64,000 nucleotides of DNA from Prunella strophiata (GCA_036583965.1 JAZBQD010000014.1:28935490-28999489), one strand, 5' to 3'. Positions 12,101 to 24,240 are shown, counted from the first letter of the stretch. Notes: generated by a model from the sequence alone, not told the origin. Program-made: numbers and translations.

Positions 12101-13369
12101 AAATTAGATTTTTCCCCTGGTGGGAGCTATTCATGGTGGGTAAGTGTTTGTGACGGTATGGCATTATCCCTGCTATTGATGTTTTTTTCATGCTCAGTTA
12201 CTCAGACTTCCTGTGCTGCTGATTTTAATTCCACAAGGAGGTACAATGGCATAAGAAGTTGTCTGTGCTGGCACAATGAGAAATGTTTTATGAATGGATT
12301 ATGACAAAGATGCACTTTTATGGCCACTAGAGAGGCTATGAAATTAACAGCTGATCACCTCACTTTTCAATTAGTCCTCACCAGTGGCAGGAATATTACT
12401 GCTCGGCTTTGCTGATGAGGGAAGACTCAGGATCTGATGGAAGAATCTCTCCCAGTAGCTATCTTCATTACCTGCTAATTCTGTATTTAACCTGGGTTTT
12501 CCACTTCACATGGGATGTAGTGTTGAATCTAAAGCAGCTGTCAGAGCCACACAAGAAAGTGCTGTCATGAACTGCCTTGGTGGCTTTTTATCAGCTGTTA
12601 GTGCCAGGTGCCATCACTGAAGGCATGTACTCACACAAAGCAGTAATGAGTCTTTTAACACCTGCCCACAAGCCTCTGGGCACTCATTCCAAACACTGCT
12701 TACCTGTGCTGGCTCACTCTTTGCATCATTGGCCTGAAAAAGGAGACATAAAACCTTGGTGTCTAGTATCCCAACCTGCCTAGTCTCCTAATTTTAATTT
12801 ATCTCTACATTTTAAGCAGCAGAGCAGTGGGCCCTCAGAAATCCAAAAATCTTCATACAAATTGCTTGACTGTGGGAGCACATCAAATGCCTGGTGTCAG
12901 TCTGAACAGAAGAGAACACAGCCTGCTCTTTAGTAATGAAGGAGGAACACTGAACATGAAGCTGCTGCTGTTTGACCAGAGGATTGGGGATTCTGAAGAT
13001 CAATGTAGAAGCCTCTTTATCCTTAAGAGGCTGAGCATGTAGTTGCTGGAAATACAATGGTAAAAAATCCAGTGATGAAATGGAATTCTCTGGTCTCCCC
13101 TGGGTGCATGGGGCAAAGGTAAAGATATCAGTTTTGAACATGACATCTTCAAGAGACCAGTCCACTCAGGCAAGCCAGTAAAGGAACACAGAGAAAGACA
13201 GTGGGAGGTAAGTGGCCTTCCCCTGCCTTGGAAAAAACTCAGCTTTCACATACAAGATGTATATCATGCAAAGACTATGAGCAGCACAGATTAGGACCTG
13301 ATCTCTCCGGGCCAAAAGATGGAGGCAGTTGTGTTTATTCCTGTTTCAAAGGACAGTTTCAAACCTAAG

Positions 13370-14122
13370 ATGTTTGCCAGATTCTGCACCTGGGATAGGG
13401 CATCCCTGGATATATGGACAGACTGGGGAATGAGAGGCTGGTGAGCAGAGCTGCAGGAAGGGACCTGGGGGTTATGTTTGACAGCAAGCTGAATAGGAGC
13501 TAGCAGTGTCCTGGCAGCCAGGAGGCACCAGTCTCCTGAATCAGGCACAGCATCACCAGCTGGGCAAGGGAGGGGATTGTCCCCTCTGCTCTGCACTGGG
13601 GTGGCCTCACCTCGAGTGCTGGGGGCAGTTTTGGGTGACACAATATAAACTGTTGGAGAGTGTTCAAAGGAGAACTATGGTTCTCCATGGAATGGTGGAG
13701 GGACCTTTAGGGGAAGCCATATGAGGAGCAGCTTAAGTCACTTGTTCTGTTTAGCCTGGAGAAGAGGAGACCTCATCAGCAGCCCACAACTTCCTCACAA
13801 GGGGGAGTGGAGGGGCAGACACTGATCTCTTCACTCTCATGACCAGTGACAGGACTTGAGGAAACAGCATAAGGCTGAGTCAGGGGAGGTTTAGGTTGGA
13901 TATTAGAAAAAGGTTCTTCACCCAGAGGGTGTCTGGACTGGACACTGGAAAAGGCTCCCCGGGGAAGTTGTCAAAGCACCAACCTGAGTTCACCAAGTGT
14001 TTGGACAACACTCTCAGGCACCTGGTGTGACTCTTGGGGATATCCTGTGCAGGGCTGGGAGCTGGACTGCAGTGATCCTTATAGGTCCCTTCCAGCTCAG
14101 GATACTCAATGATTGTATGATC
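13370..14122 (+). mobile_element. CR1 retrotransposon, 5'-truncated 3' part
   Basis: This is the longest CR1 copy in the window. It starts in the C-terminal coding part of ORF2: 'ttctgcacctggga', then 'agggacctgggggttatgtttgacagcaagctgaa' (Arg-Asp-Leu-Gly-Val-Met-Phe-Asp-Ser-Lys-Leu), then 'ctgcactggggtggcctcacctcgagtgctggg' matching the Leu-Val-Arg-Pro-His-Leu-Glu-Tyr segment, and 'tttagcctggagaagagga' near 13752. The 3' part has 'aggtttaggttggatattagaaaaaggttcttcac' and ends in 'ggtcccttccagctcaggatactcaatgattgtatga', a typical CR1 end. Stop codons, deletions and frameshifts make it non-functional. It is in plus orientation and 5'-truncated, like nearly all CR1 insertions. Confidence 0.9.
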
Positions 14123-14500
14123 TTGAAGGTTTGCCTTCAGTGTTCTGTTTGGAAACTGAACTATTGCCCATTTGTCAGTGGTTCTTCCATTTTCTTCTTC
14201 CTTCATACTGATCACATTGCTCACACTGTTTGGTTTGGTTATGAGGTGGCAAAGAAGGCAAGTAGAATTTTACTGTTGGGTGCATTTTCCACATGACCAC
14301 AGTTGCAGTTTTCTGTTGGTAAAGTGGCTCTGCTGGGATTGTGTATGCTACTTCTCTGAACTAGTTTCTGGGGTCCCTATTTGCTTCATGCACTTCAAAA
14401 TATCTTGCAAATAGAAAAAAAAAAAAAAAAAAAAAAGAGGAGATCTAGCACTTCACAGCAGGTGAATTAGTTGGCCTTTTCAAAATAGGAAGCATTTATT
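14123..14500. other. Non-coding DNA with a poly-A tract
   Basis: Between the CR1 end and the tandem duplication there is unique sequence and a run of 22 A at 14415-14436. No gene is seen. Confidence 0.6.
14415..14436. repeat. Poly-A tract (22 A)
   Basis: Uninterrupted A run 64 bases left of the tandem duplication. A second A run (16677-16690) lies 20 bases right of it, so the duplicated block is bracketed by A tracts. Confidence 0.95.
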
Positions 14501-15576
14501 TACAGACTTAAAACACTGTGTCTACTTCTTGATCAAATCTAAATTTCCAGGTGCCTTCATGCTTCCCTACCTGTTCAAATCCCTTGCTTATTTGCACAGC
14601 CTGTAGGTCCTCACATATCAGGCTGTTGCCTAGCTGACTTAATTTCTTCCTCTTCTGGAGAGGAACAAGACAGAATTTTTCACTTGCTTACACATCCAGA
14701 CAATGATTCTGCTGTAAGAGCATCTCTTGTGTCCCTCTGTAGTTTTCAGTCTCTGGCCTGCCACTTAGCTCCTTCATTTCGGGGTAGAGAAATATTTCGG
14801 TGGTAAAAATGGAACCTCACACATTTTAAATGGCTTTTATTTTTCTTTGATTTTTAGTATGTAAGGGTCAGATATCAGAGTACAGTACAGCAGATCTAAA
14901 GGTCACCATCACATGTAAAAGCCAGTTTCTTTAAATTTTCCCTCTCTTCTCCTCTTCCTACTCTTCCTCCTGTCATCATCTGCACAATTCTCCCCTTTTT
15001 TTTTCTTGGTGGTCCTCTTGTTGTTGGTAGGCCAGTTCATCTCACTGAACACACAAACCCCCTCATTCAACACAGGCAAGTAAATATTCTTCTGAGGCTT
15101 TAGTGAGCCAGAGCAGTTCAAGCTATGAAGCCATGCAAGAGATGGAACAGGAATGCATAGAAAGGAATGGTGGAGGAGGCAGCCCACTCCTTGTAGCAGC
15201 AAGATCTGGCTCTTAGATCTGGCCAGCTGCAAAGTGAAACCTTACCTGAATGGAAGCTTGCAGAAGTCTGAGAAGGGCACTGCATAGCCACTGCTGCTAT
15301 GTCTTCTACTAATTGACCTCCCCACCTCCTCTACTCCAACAACTGTTTTGAATAATCAGAAGTTAATTTAACTCCAAATTGCTTCTCTGAGGATAAGTCC
15401 CTCTAAGAATAATTCCCAGCAGACAGAAGATTAATTGTAGAACAAGTAAACAGGAGCCGGTGAACCTCAAAAAGAACAAAGATGGGACTAATGGTCTTCT
15501 AATCCCTAGGAGTGGGTCCTCTCTCTATTATTTGCACATACTTTGACCAATTTAGGCAGCTACTTTTTTAACCTCA
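14501..15576. repeat. Tandem duplication, copy 1 (1,076 bp)
   Basis: The sequence from tacagactt (14501) to acctca (15576) recurs almost exactly from 15581 to 16656 in the same orientation. The two copies are separated by only four bases (tcta). Copy 1 has eight bases (aaggtcac-like insertion after agatct, near 14900) that copy 2 lacks; otherwise the copies differ by about seven single-base substitutions and a few 1-2 base indels, counted by eye. The unit is not recognisable to me as a known repeat or gene. It holds a minus-strand open frame (14909-15232) with a Lys/Arg-rich C-terminus, described separately. Confidence 0.95.
14909..15232 (-). other. Unrecognised open frame inside duplicated unit, probably not a gene
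   Basis: A 107-codon frame running antisense through copy 1. The N-terminal half is Leu/Ser/Cys-rich; the C-terminal half is strongly basic because it reads through the antisense of a T9 run and of ctcttcc/tcctc pyrimidine repeats. No domain is recognised. The second copy (16047-16307) keeps the first approximately 80 codons, but an extra T (T10) shifts the frame and ends it after 86 codons. Loss of frame through a homopolymer and absence of conserved motifs argue against coding function. Confidence 0.2.
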
Positions 15577-15580
15577 TCTA

Positions 15581-16656
15581 TACAGACTTTTAAAACACTA
15601 TGTCTACTTCTTGATCAAATCTAAATTTCCAGGTGCCTTCATGCTTCCCTACCTGTTCAAATCCCTTGCTTATTTGCACAGCCTGTAGGTCCTCACATAT
15701 CAGGCTGTTGCCTAGCTGACTTAATTTCTTCCTCTTCTGGAGAGGAACAAGACAGAATTTTTCACTTGCTTACACATCCAGACAATGATTCTGCTGTAAG
15801 AGCATCTCTTGTGTCCCTCTGTAGTTTGCAGTCTCTGGCCTGCCACTTAGCTCCTTCATTTCGGGGTAGAGAAATATTTCGGTGGTAAAAATGGAACCTC
15901 ACACATTTTAAATGGCTTTTATTTTTCTTTGATTTTTAGTATGTAAGGGTCAGATATCAGAGTACAGTACAGCAGATCTACATCACATGTAAAAGCCAGT
16001 TTCTTTAAATTTTCCCTCTCTTCTCTTCTTCCTACTCTTCCTCCTGTCATGATCTGCACAATTCTCCCCTTTTTTTTTTCTTGGTGGTCCTCTTGTTGTT
16101 GGTAGGCCAGTTCATCTCACTGAACACACAAACCCCCTCATTCAACACAGGCAAGTAAATATTCTTCTGAGGCTTTAGTGAGCCAGAGCAGTTCAAGCTA
16201 TGAAGCCATGCAAGAGATTGAACAGGAATGCTTAGAAAGGAATGGTGGAGGAGGCAGCCCACTCCTTGTAGCAGCAAGATCTGGCTCTTAGATCTGGCCA
16301 GCTGCAAAGTGAAACCTTACCTGAATGGAAGCGTGCAGAAGTCTGAGAAGGGCACTGCATAGCCACTGCTGCTATGTCTTCTACTAATTGACCTCCCCAC
16401 CTCCTCTACTCCAACAACTGTTTTGAATAATCAGAAGTTAATTTTAACTCCAAATTGCTTCTCTGAGGATAAGTCCCTCTAAGAATAATTCCCAGCAGAC
16501 AGAAGATTAATTGTAGAACAAGTAAACAGGAGCCGGTGAACCTCAAAAAGAACAAAGATGGGACTAATGTGTCTTCTAATCCCTAGGAGTGGGTCCTTCT
16601 CTCTATTATATTTGCACATACTTTGACCAATTTAGGCAGCTACTTTTTTAACCTCA
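15581..16656. repeat. Tandem duplication, copy 2 (1,076 bp)
   Basis: Head-to-tail copy of 14501-15576. Differences I can see: +tt near 15588, g to a at 15600, t to g near 15828, loss of eight bases near 15980, c to t and c to g near 16026-16050, one extra T in the T run near 16071, g to t near 16219, a to t near 16232, t to g near 16333, and several 1-2 base insertions near the right end (16443, 16570, 16597, 16609). Substitution divergence is therefore below one percent, pointing to a recent event or gene conversion. Confidence 0.95.
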
Positions 16657-19600
16657 AGGGTTTCCAGTGCACATGGAAAAAAAAAAAAAAGAAGACTATT
16701 TATTTTTGTATCATGCATATAAGTGTTGTATCTATATACAAAGCAGCAACCCCAGTGCCCCATGCCACAGCCCAAGCATATGACTTTATCCTACTTTGCA
16801 GCCACTCTGAGTGTATTAGAAAAATTGTATTCCTTACCATCTTTGCTCTGGCAGCTGTATGGCTTGCTGGAGCTCTGTACAGCATGGGCAGGTGTGAAGC
16901 ATGATAGACGTGGGTTACCATTTGGGAATGTGACCATACTGCAGAAGGGTAGGCTGCCACTTGTGGATAACTCTGATTAATTACCTCTGGCATTGGAAAA
17001 AAAAGCTAAGACAAGGGTTTTTGCTTTGTGCCTCATGCACTGCACAGCACATTATTGCTCTGCCTGATAATTGGTGCTGGGAGAATAAATCATTTGTGTA
17101 GTTACTATACTGTAAACTTACTGACTCTTAAGTGAGCTACTAAAGGGATGAGTACAGGCAAAGTCAACCTTCCATACAGAGGTCATTCTTCCAATCTGGA
17201 AGTGGGGGAAGAGGTGTGTGATTTGAAGGTGTTTGTAATGTAATGTGTCCCTGACACTGCTGATGTCCTTGGTGTTTATGTGAGCAGACAGACTTCAACA
17301 CATTCATGTATCAAAACAAAAACTGTTTGTTTAAGTTAAGGTCAGCTGCGTTTTATGATCTTGTGTAGCACTACTCTGCTTGTAGCCCGATGCCCTTGGA
17401 GGATATTGCTGTAGGTATATTTTAACTGCAGGCATCTCTCCTCCACTGGATTCTCAGCAGACTGGGATTAGGATGCAGTGTTTGGCTGAAGCTGTCCTGC
17501 TGACAGATCACAGTGACCTTGCTGTGACTTCTGCTCTGATCTCACTGGCACTGTTGGAATCTGACACACTAGAACATGAGATACTGGCTCCATTATGCCA
17601 CTAATTGGTATCCAGAGCATTGTGTTCCTGCCTCCTTCACCATCTGATGTAGGTGGCAGATAGTTCTAATTTATCTTTGCCATGTGATTTAGAAGGCTTA
17701 AGTCTCTATCATCAGCTAGTTGATGCCCTTATCCTTTCATGTAGCTGTCTTTGTCATATGCAGGTGTAGAGCATGACACAGGCTTGTCTTAGTAAGCATG
17801 CTTGGTCTCCTTATTGCTGGGTCTTCTGGAATGAAATGAATTTTTTTTACTTTTGAGCATTGATAAAACACAAAAAAAAAAATTTTTCTCACGCATCTCT
17901 ACAGTTATAGCTTAAAATATTTTCTCTATTTTTTGAAATGTACAGCCGCATAATAGTTTATTTCTGCAAGATTATTTATTTTTGGACTGCATAGCCTGAT
18001 TTTATTTTTGTCTAGCAGTGTTGTGGAAGGTAAGACATAGGAAAAATTCATATTCTTAACCAAAATACTTCAGAGCTTGCTTTGAATGATTTTTTTTCTC
18101 TATAATTATGTATTTTGTCCAAAAATCAGAACACTGGATAAAAATATCAACAAACTGAAACAGAAAGCAGCTCCACATGGCATGATGTCTATAGCACCTT
18201 TTTTTCCTCATGGAAAAAAAAAAAAAAAAAGACAGTAGTTTTCCAAAGTCCAGTTTTGTCAGTCCTACAAGCTGGAATTTCATGCTGTTAACTTAATCAT
18301 TAAGGAAGTTTATGACCGTGAAGAATATGACTTGCAAATGCATTGGTATCAAGGGGGGACAAATGACAAATCTGGCCCAGAGGGAGCACAGCAAGTAGCT
18401 GTTAGCAGAAAACTACCTGACACAATTAACAGAAAAATAAGTTGTGGATTTAATTACTGCAGCTCTGCCAGATGAAAGTAAAAGTTATTTATTTCTGCCA
18501 CTGGTAAGGTACCAATGGTTAAATGTGCCAGGAACTTGAGTGTTGTCAAAGTGGCTTTTACCTTGCGGGATCCTGGCTCCCCAGGTGGGATTCACAACCT
18601 GCTGTTAGACCCTGTAGCTCCATGGCAACCCATGGAAAAGCAGGTGTCTCAGTACAATAAAAAGCAGTCTGCAGCTACCTAAAACATCTTACATGAAATC
18701 CTGAATTAACAGCAGGTCTGAACCCCACTTCTTTTTCTTGGTTTATCCTAGGCTATGGGAGTATACCTAGGCTAAATGAGAATCTATCCTCTTTTTAGGT
18801 GCTTAAGTGTGCCCTTTAGTAAAGGAGTAGATGATGCCCAAAAGTTAGAGCATGGAAAGGCTCTGGATGACTGGGGATAACTCCCTGCTGGGGAGGCTCT
18901 TCCTCATCCTCAATTCAAGGACTGTTCATACCTTTTACACTAGGCTGCCCACGTGACACAGTCCTCCATCTGAAGGGTCTGAATTCTTGTGTGGACACAA
19001 GAATTTCCAAATCTCAGAAGCAGGGTAAGGACAAGTGATGGGAGAAATTGTAGGAGAGCTGAGCAATTGTCAGCATAGGTATGAATGCAGCTCACATCCC
19101 TGAATTAGTTTTTGTAACTGTGCCAGGTCTGTTCTTTCTCTGAACAGCTAGTAGGTGGCAAAGTAAAGAAGAGAACTTCTGATAATATTGACCAGGTGAA
19201 TTAAAGACTTGTAAACTGTACTAATGAGGCTACTCCAGAATGGAGGTCAAAAGGAATGTTTGAATAGTTTAATGCACAGAGCATGTAAAAGGCCAAGCTC
19301 TCTCTTTTACACTTTCATCTCACTGATTATTTTTAACTGGCCTACAAAACCTGACAAGCAGATCTGAACAAGCAGATAGCTTTTATTGGGAAACACTGAA
19401 GATTGATTTCCTGAATTTTATTTGCTCCCTTTTTGAGTACAGATGCATAAAACTGAAGGTTGTACTTATTTCTTCAATAAAGATGTGGCAGAGTTCTACT
19501 CATAAAAATCTTCTCTTTTCCTTGACCTTAGTTAACATGACCTACATTAGGGGATAGAAAATCCCACATCAGAGGTGATCATCTGTTGAATACAGCAGTT

Positions 19601-22600
19601 ACAGTTCACAATGCTTTTCTATAGTGGTCACATGGCTAAATGGAAAGCTTTAGGCAACTACATTGATGATGATAAACTACTGCCCAGTAGTTTGGTGACT
19701 TAAGGAAGAGTTATACATGCATTTTAACTATTTGTTTTTACTTAGATTTAGGTGATAGAAGATGAATTTCCTAGATGAGATTGAAGAGCATGTCAGTAGC
19801 TTTGCTGGTTTCCTAAAACAACTAGATGTTTCTATGAGTTTCTGTTATCGTTGCTTCTTGAAACAAACTTAGGGATTTTTATGGTCCACTTATCCCTTGT
19901 GTCCAAACTCCTCTGAAGTATCTGTTAATTTCTCATAGCATTTTCCTTGCAATTTCCCATGTCATTGTAAGTATTTGTAACATTGAAGAGAAAGAGGTTT
20001 TGGTTTTTTGTTTGTTTTACAAAGGAAAAGTCTTAGTCAAAAGACAATTGCCAAAGTCATTATAAATGGAAGGACTCTTTACCAGACAGCCATACACAGC
20101 AGTATGCAGTGGTATATCAGGGTGCCACATTCCAGCCTATCAGCACAAGATGGCCTGATTTATTTTCTTGGATGTTTGTTTAGACTTCTTTTCAAGAGGT
20201 TAGACTTCCTAGAGACTGGGACCTTAGGCTGTGGTTCCAAAGTATGAGGCATTTTGTGGCAGTGACAGATAACAGGGTTTCTGCTTCCTTCTCCTTGCCT
20301 CCATGTACTCTTTCCTTCCCCTGCACTGCAAGGAGCTAGCCCATCAGTCAGCAGAAGTCACGGGCCAGATCAAGCAAGGAACTAATCCATTTTGAAAGTT
20401 AATCTTTGCTTTGTTGTTAACTCTGACTGGCTCTTTTGTGGAATTCACAGCAGGGTTTCAGGAGGGGTGGTGCAGGTGTGGTGTTTCACAATAGTAGTTA
20501 CGAAGGACCTGCTTGGCCTTCAATAGGAGATGAAGAAGGAACTCTAGGATGGGACATTTTTGCTGAAAATTGGTTACTGTGAAACTATGGTTTCAAATTA
20601 TCAAATTATTCCATCTTCCCTAGCAAGGGCAGAGCCCTTTTCTTGCTTCCTTGCTGCCTCCTTGGCTTACATAAAAGATACCATTCACAATTACTCTTTA
20701 ATCATCTTTTTCAATAAGGCCACTGTGAGAGCATTCTAGGTTCACACTGTGAGCAGATTAAAGTTTTTTATTCCACTATTGACCACTAAGTTATTGAAAG
20801 CACACTGATTATTCCCTACTTCCTATCTTCAGGTGTTGCTGAAACAGTCATTTTTATTGAATTGCTTAAGCATAGCATGGCCAAAGGTTGGGAAAGTTGT
20901 AAAACCACAAGTGGCTAAAAATTCTCCAACCTAAAGACATGTTTGATGAGTGATAAACCTATCATCAATAGCTTTGCAAGTGGAATGACAGACTCTGTTA
21001 ATCATTGTAAATACTCTGCCCTGAAGAGTTCAGATATTGTCACCTGGGAGTGGTCCAGTCCAGCTCTCATTAGGATGAGGAAACTGCCCTACTTCAGAGG
21101 ACTGGTGCCAAACTCTCAAGGTACAACCAGCTAGCCTGCATTGCTGGGATGTGGGCCCTTTCCTGCACCCTTATGAGGGGAGAGCAAACCAAAGGTGGTT
21201 CTGGTTTGAAGTTTCCACAGACCCAATCATAGTTGCACAATCCAGGAGAGAATCTTTCATCTCTATGGATTGTGAATTCCCCCCAGCCCTGGTACCATGA
21301 CTGTTCCTGCCCAACATATCCCTTCCTGGATCACACAGGGTAACAAACATGAGCCAGGTGATGGGTGGGCACATGGTCCCATTCCTGTTGAATGCATTCT
21401 GGTGTGGATATTGGCTTTGTGTGTTTAGTCACAATTTAAAGGGGCCCTTCAAAGATGGGCAGTACTTGATCTAGCATAAAATCTGCCAAGCCAAAATTAA
21501 TCCAACAAAAATTCTCTTACTGCATTTGAACCAGCAGAGTGAGTTTATACTGGATGAGTGCCTAATGTCCCATGGCTGTGGCAATTCTGGGTCTGTTTCC
21601 TGTAGCTTTAGAGGAGAGTTTACCACATTGTTGAAGGTTTGTAGACCAGAAAAGGTGGGGCTGGGTGCATTTAGGGCAAGGAATAGTGAGGCTATTTCTC
21701 TGATAGGTGGAGAGGATCTGGTTTTGGAGGTGATAATGAAGCTTCATGAAAACTACACTGGCAGTAAAGATATGGAGTGAGGGATGTCTGGATTCAAAAA
21801 GGCAGCCCTCTTCTTAATGAATGAGAGCAGAATGTGGGTCTGTCTCAGACTACAGACATGTCCCAGACTAACCCCCTAAGGGATATCGAGGATACTGCTT
21901 TAAACACCCTACTTCATTGGTTTTATCAGGTCAGGGATGATGTAGCCAGTGACTGGTACTTGAGTAAAGAGGTGTGTACATCCATGTGTACAAACACAGG
22001 CAAGAACGTGTCATTGTCTGAGAAACTTAACCTACCTATGTCTAGATGGGTGTGATCTGTACTTCGAAGGTTCAAACTGGAAGCGCTACTAACAAATACA
22101 AGCTTAATTACTGTCCTTGGAGCCTGGTTCTCACTCAGCACTGCCTAGTATCAATGCTGCCTACCATTCCCTGTTCCCTAAAAATAGACAGAGATAGAGG
22201 CAATATAAACATGAAACCATAAAAAGACAGGATCAATTTCTTTGTTTTTTCTTTCCAAGGGAAAAAGAAGGAGGCGTGGCTTAAAAAGGGAGATGTAGGC
22301 ATGGAGAGTTTGGCTTGTTTAGAGGTAAACATTATCAAACATTTACTCAGAGCCTAGAGATTCCCAGATATGTTTATCTAGGAAGGAAGATAATTAAAAA
22401 AAATAAAGCCAGGAATAACTGTTTTAAGTAGGCTGGGTATATCTCAAAATGACTCAACTTTCCTGAGAAGTGTCGCAATCTCCACTTCAGGCTGTCCTAC
22501 CCCTCCCTCCTTGCAGGTGAATGCTCTTGGGAGCAAGGATTTGAGAAGCTCCTTTGCTGGATAAGCAAGGAGCAGCTTGGCTGAGAAAATATTATTTCTA

Positions 22601-23576
22601 ATGCTGCATTTGTAACCTTGATAAGATCTCCACGGCAACAGAAGTTGCTGAATAGAGTTGGTCATGACATTTTGACAGAAGTGTTCCACTAGAAAATGCT
22701 ATTTTAATGCAAAAGTGTTGGGGAAAAGGATTTGATTTTGACAATATTTTGGTCTGAAAAAAATGGAAAAAATCTGAAAAATGTCATGGAAGGAAGAGGT
22801 TTTTCTCTTTTTTTCAGCCTGCTTTCTTTCCTCCTGGGACCTTTCATGTCAGGAAACAAGACTAACATCTTTTCCTTTTCTATTTTGGGATTAGTAGTTG
22901 AATTCCTAGTTCATCTTCTCTTTTTGACTCTTAATTTTAATGCTATTATTTAAGGCTCTAATCAAAACAGGAGATAAGAGAAGCTATAAATCTTCAAATA
23001 TCTAAAGTATCTACTTTAGGAAATAGAAATTTTGAGATAAAGCAAAATAATACACTGGAAGAGTGTACTATAATTACTTGCCCATTTTGTTTTTAATAGT
23101 TAATTTTATACCACATAGCCTAAAATCTCAAATTAGAACTGTTTTCTTTACTTATCTTAATTCTTTCTCTGTTCCCTGAACTCCTGATGTAATGATGGCC
23201 AGAGACATGTCACTGTATATCATATCCTCTCGCCAACATTATTAGTTTTACAGAGGAAAGGTCTTGGGACCTGCAAGTACCAACCTCGTAATTTGTCTCT
23301 TTTCCCAGCGATGGCTCCTCATGAAACTAGTGCAGAAAATGGTATGGGTAATGAATGTCTCTGCAGAGGCAGTTTTCTGTTGTTCTGCTTCATGACTCCT
23401 TATTTGCTCATTCAGTATTAAGAATAGAAATAAAATGAAGCATTCTTTGCAGTCAGAAGAGACATAGAAATAGGCACCATCTTCAGTACAAATGTTATTT
23501 CTAAGAGCTTCCCATGGGATTTTTGGAAATGTATTTGGCAATCAAGATCGTTAGTCAAATGTGCTGATTAGTTCTG
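16657..23576. other. Non-coding DNA, no gene recognised
   Basis: The stretch is unique sequence with A/T runs (16677-16690 A14; 18214-18230 A17). No exon, tRNA or recognised repeat is visible. The frames near 20.9-22.1 kb (up to 84 codons) have somewhat balanced composition but no identifiable family and no convincing splice-site pairing. The block 18280-18530 is rich in homeodomain-type ATTA/TAAT sites and is listed as a candidate regulatory element. Confidence 0.5.
18280..18530. promoter_or_regulatory. Candidate conserved non-coding element
   Basis: The block combines several TAAT/ATTA cores (ttaatcatta, caattaac, ttaattac), an octamer-like 'gcaaatgcat' and a 'tgacaaatgacaaat' direct repeat in sequence free of repeats and homopolymers. 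This composition is typical of developmental enhancers, but it is only suggestive without alignment to other genomes. Confidence 0.2.
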
Positions 23577-24240
23577 TTGCTTTACTGCCTGCTGTCCTCT
23601 AGCAGCCATTTCAGTACCACCTCTCCTCACACTGCTCTGTTACTGAGGCTTACTGGAGGCTACCCTTGGGCCTTCCCCTGCTCCGCCCACACTTGCTGCA
23701 TCTCCCTGAGAATTGTCTTTTTCAGAATTTCACAGCTGAACATGGGACATTACCCTGCAGGGCCAGGGGATGCCTTCATTCCTGGTCCAGTGCCAGGTGA
23801 GTTTGCCCTTGTCTCACAAGCCCAGTGAGGTATTGCAGGGACAGATTGGTCTTCCTCCACAGCAGTGGCCTGGTTTTCAGGCTTGTACTGGCTCAGTCAG
23901 CCACAGCAGGTGTCCCCAGCTGGAACCTTCTAGCAGTGCTGCAGCTGTGTCCAAGTGGTGCACACAAAAAAATCCAGCCTGTTGTCTTTATCTGTGAGAG
24001 GATGGGAGGCAGATATTTTGGCAGTTGTCAGACTCCCCTACACCTCCTCCTGCACTTGACCATTCGGCCAGCACAGAGAAACCACTGCTGCTACTGCCAA
24101 GAATGCACACCTTTCCAAGAGCCAGCCATCACCATCACCACCAAGCTATGCATATTTGGCTGGTGTGGACTCACCCTGCAGGAATGTGCCATCTCACTGG
24201 AGGAGATTGCACCACCTAAAATGTGCTGGGTATGGTAATA
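23577..24240. other. GC-richer non-coding patch
   Basis: The patch is richer in C, CTG/CAG words and CCT than the AT-rich flanks, yet CpG is still scarce, so it is not a CpG island. The 137-codon plus-strand frame at 23825-24238 is one of the longest in the window, but it is Cys/Ala/Leu-rich with no motif, and stays open because stop codons are rarer in GC-rich sequence. It includes a short catcaccatcaccaccaa repeat near 24128. Confidence 0.45.

Larger units (their letters stand above)
8086..13369. other. Non-coding DNA with simple repeats
   Basis: No exon or RNA gene can be supported. The stretch contains a 25-base T run (8737-8761), an AT dinucleotide microsatellite (9080-9114) and several short pyrimidine-rich stretches (for example 10800-10850). 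Open frames on both strands around 9.2-13.2 kb (up to 117 codons) resemble no protein family. A possible weak CR1 remnant at 8394-8465 is mentioned with the preceding CR1 fragment. Confidence 0.5.

Noticed and set aside
13291..13641. Antisense 116-codon frame
   Set aside because: It reads the opposite strand of the CR1 element at 13370-14122.
14415..14436. Poly-A tracts (here, 52916-52939, 62682-62702) as tails of processed pseudogenes
   Set aside because: No recognisable coding or transcript-like body and no clear target-site duplications beside any of them.
14501..16656. The two near-identical copies as a pair of retroviral LTRs
   Set aside because: Only four bases separate them, the unit does not have TG...CA ends, and there is no internal retroviral sequence.
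23825..24238. 137-codon plus-strand frame in GC-richer patch
   Set aside because: Overlapping frames in two other phases are also open, which is explained by local base composition; no motif.
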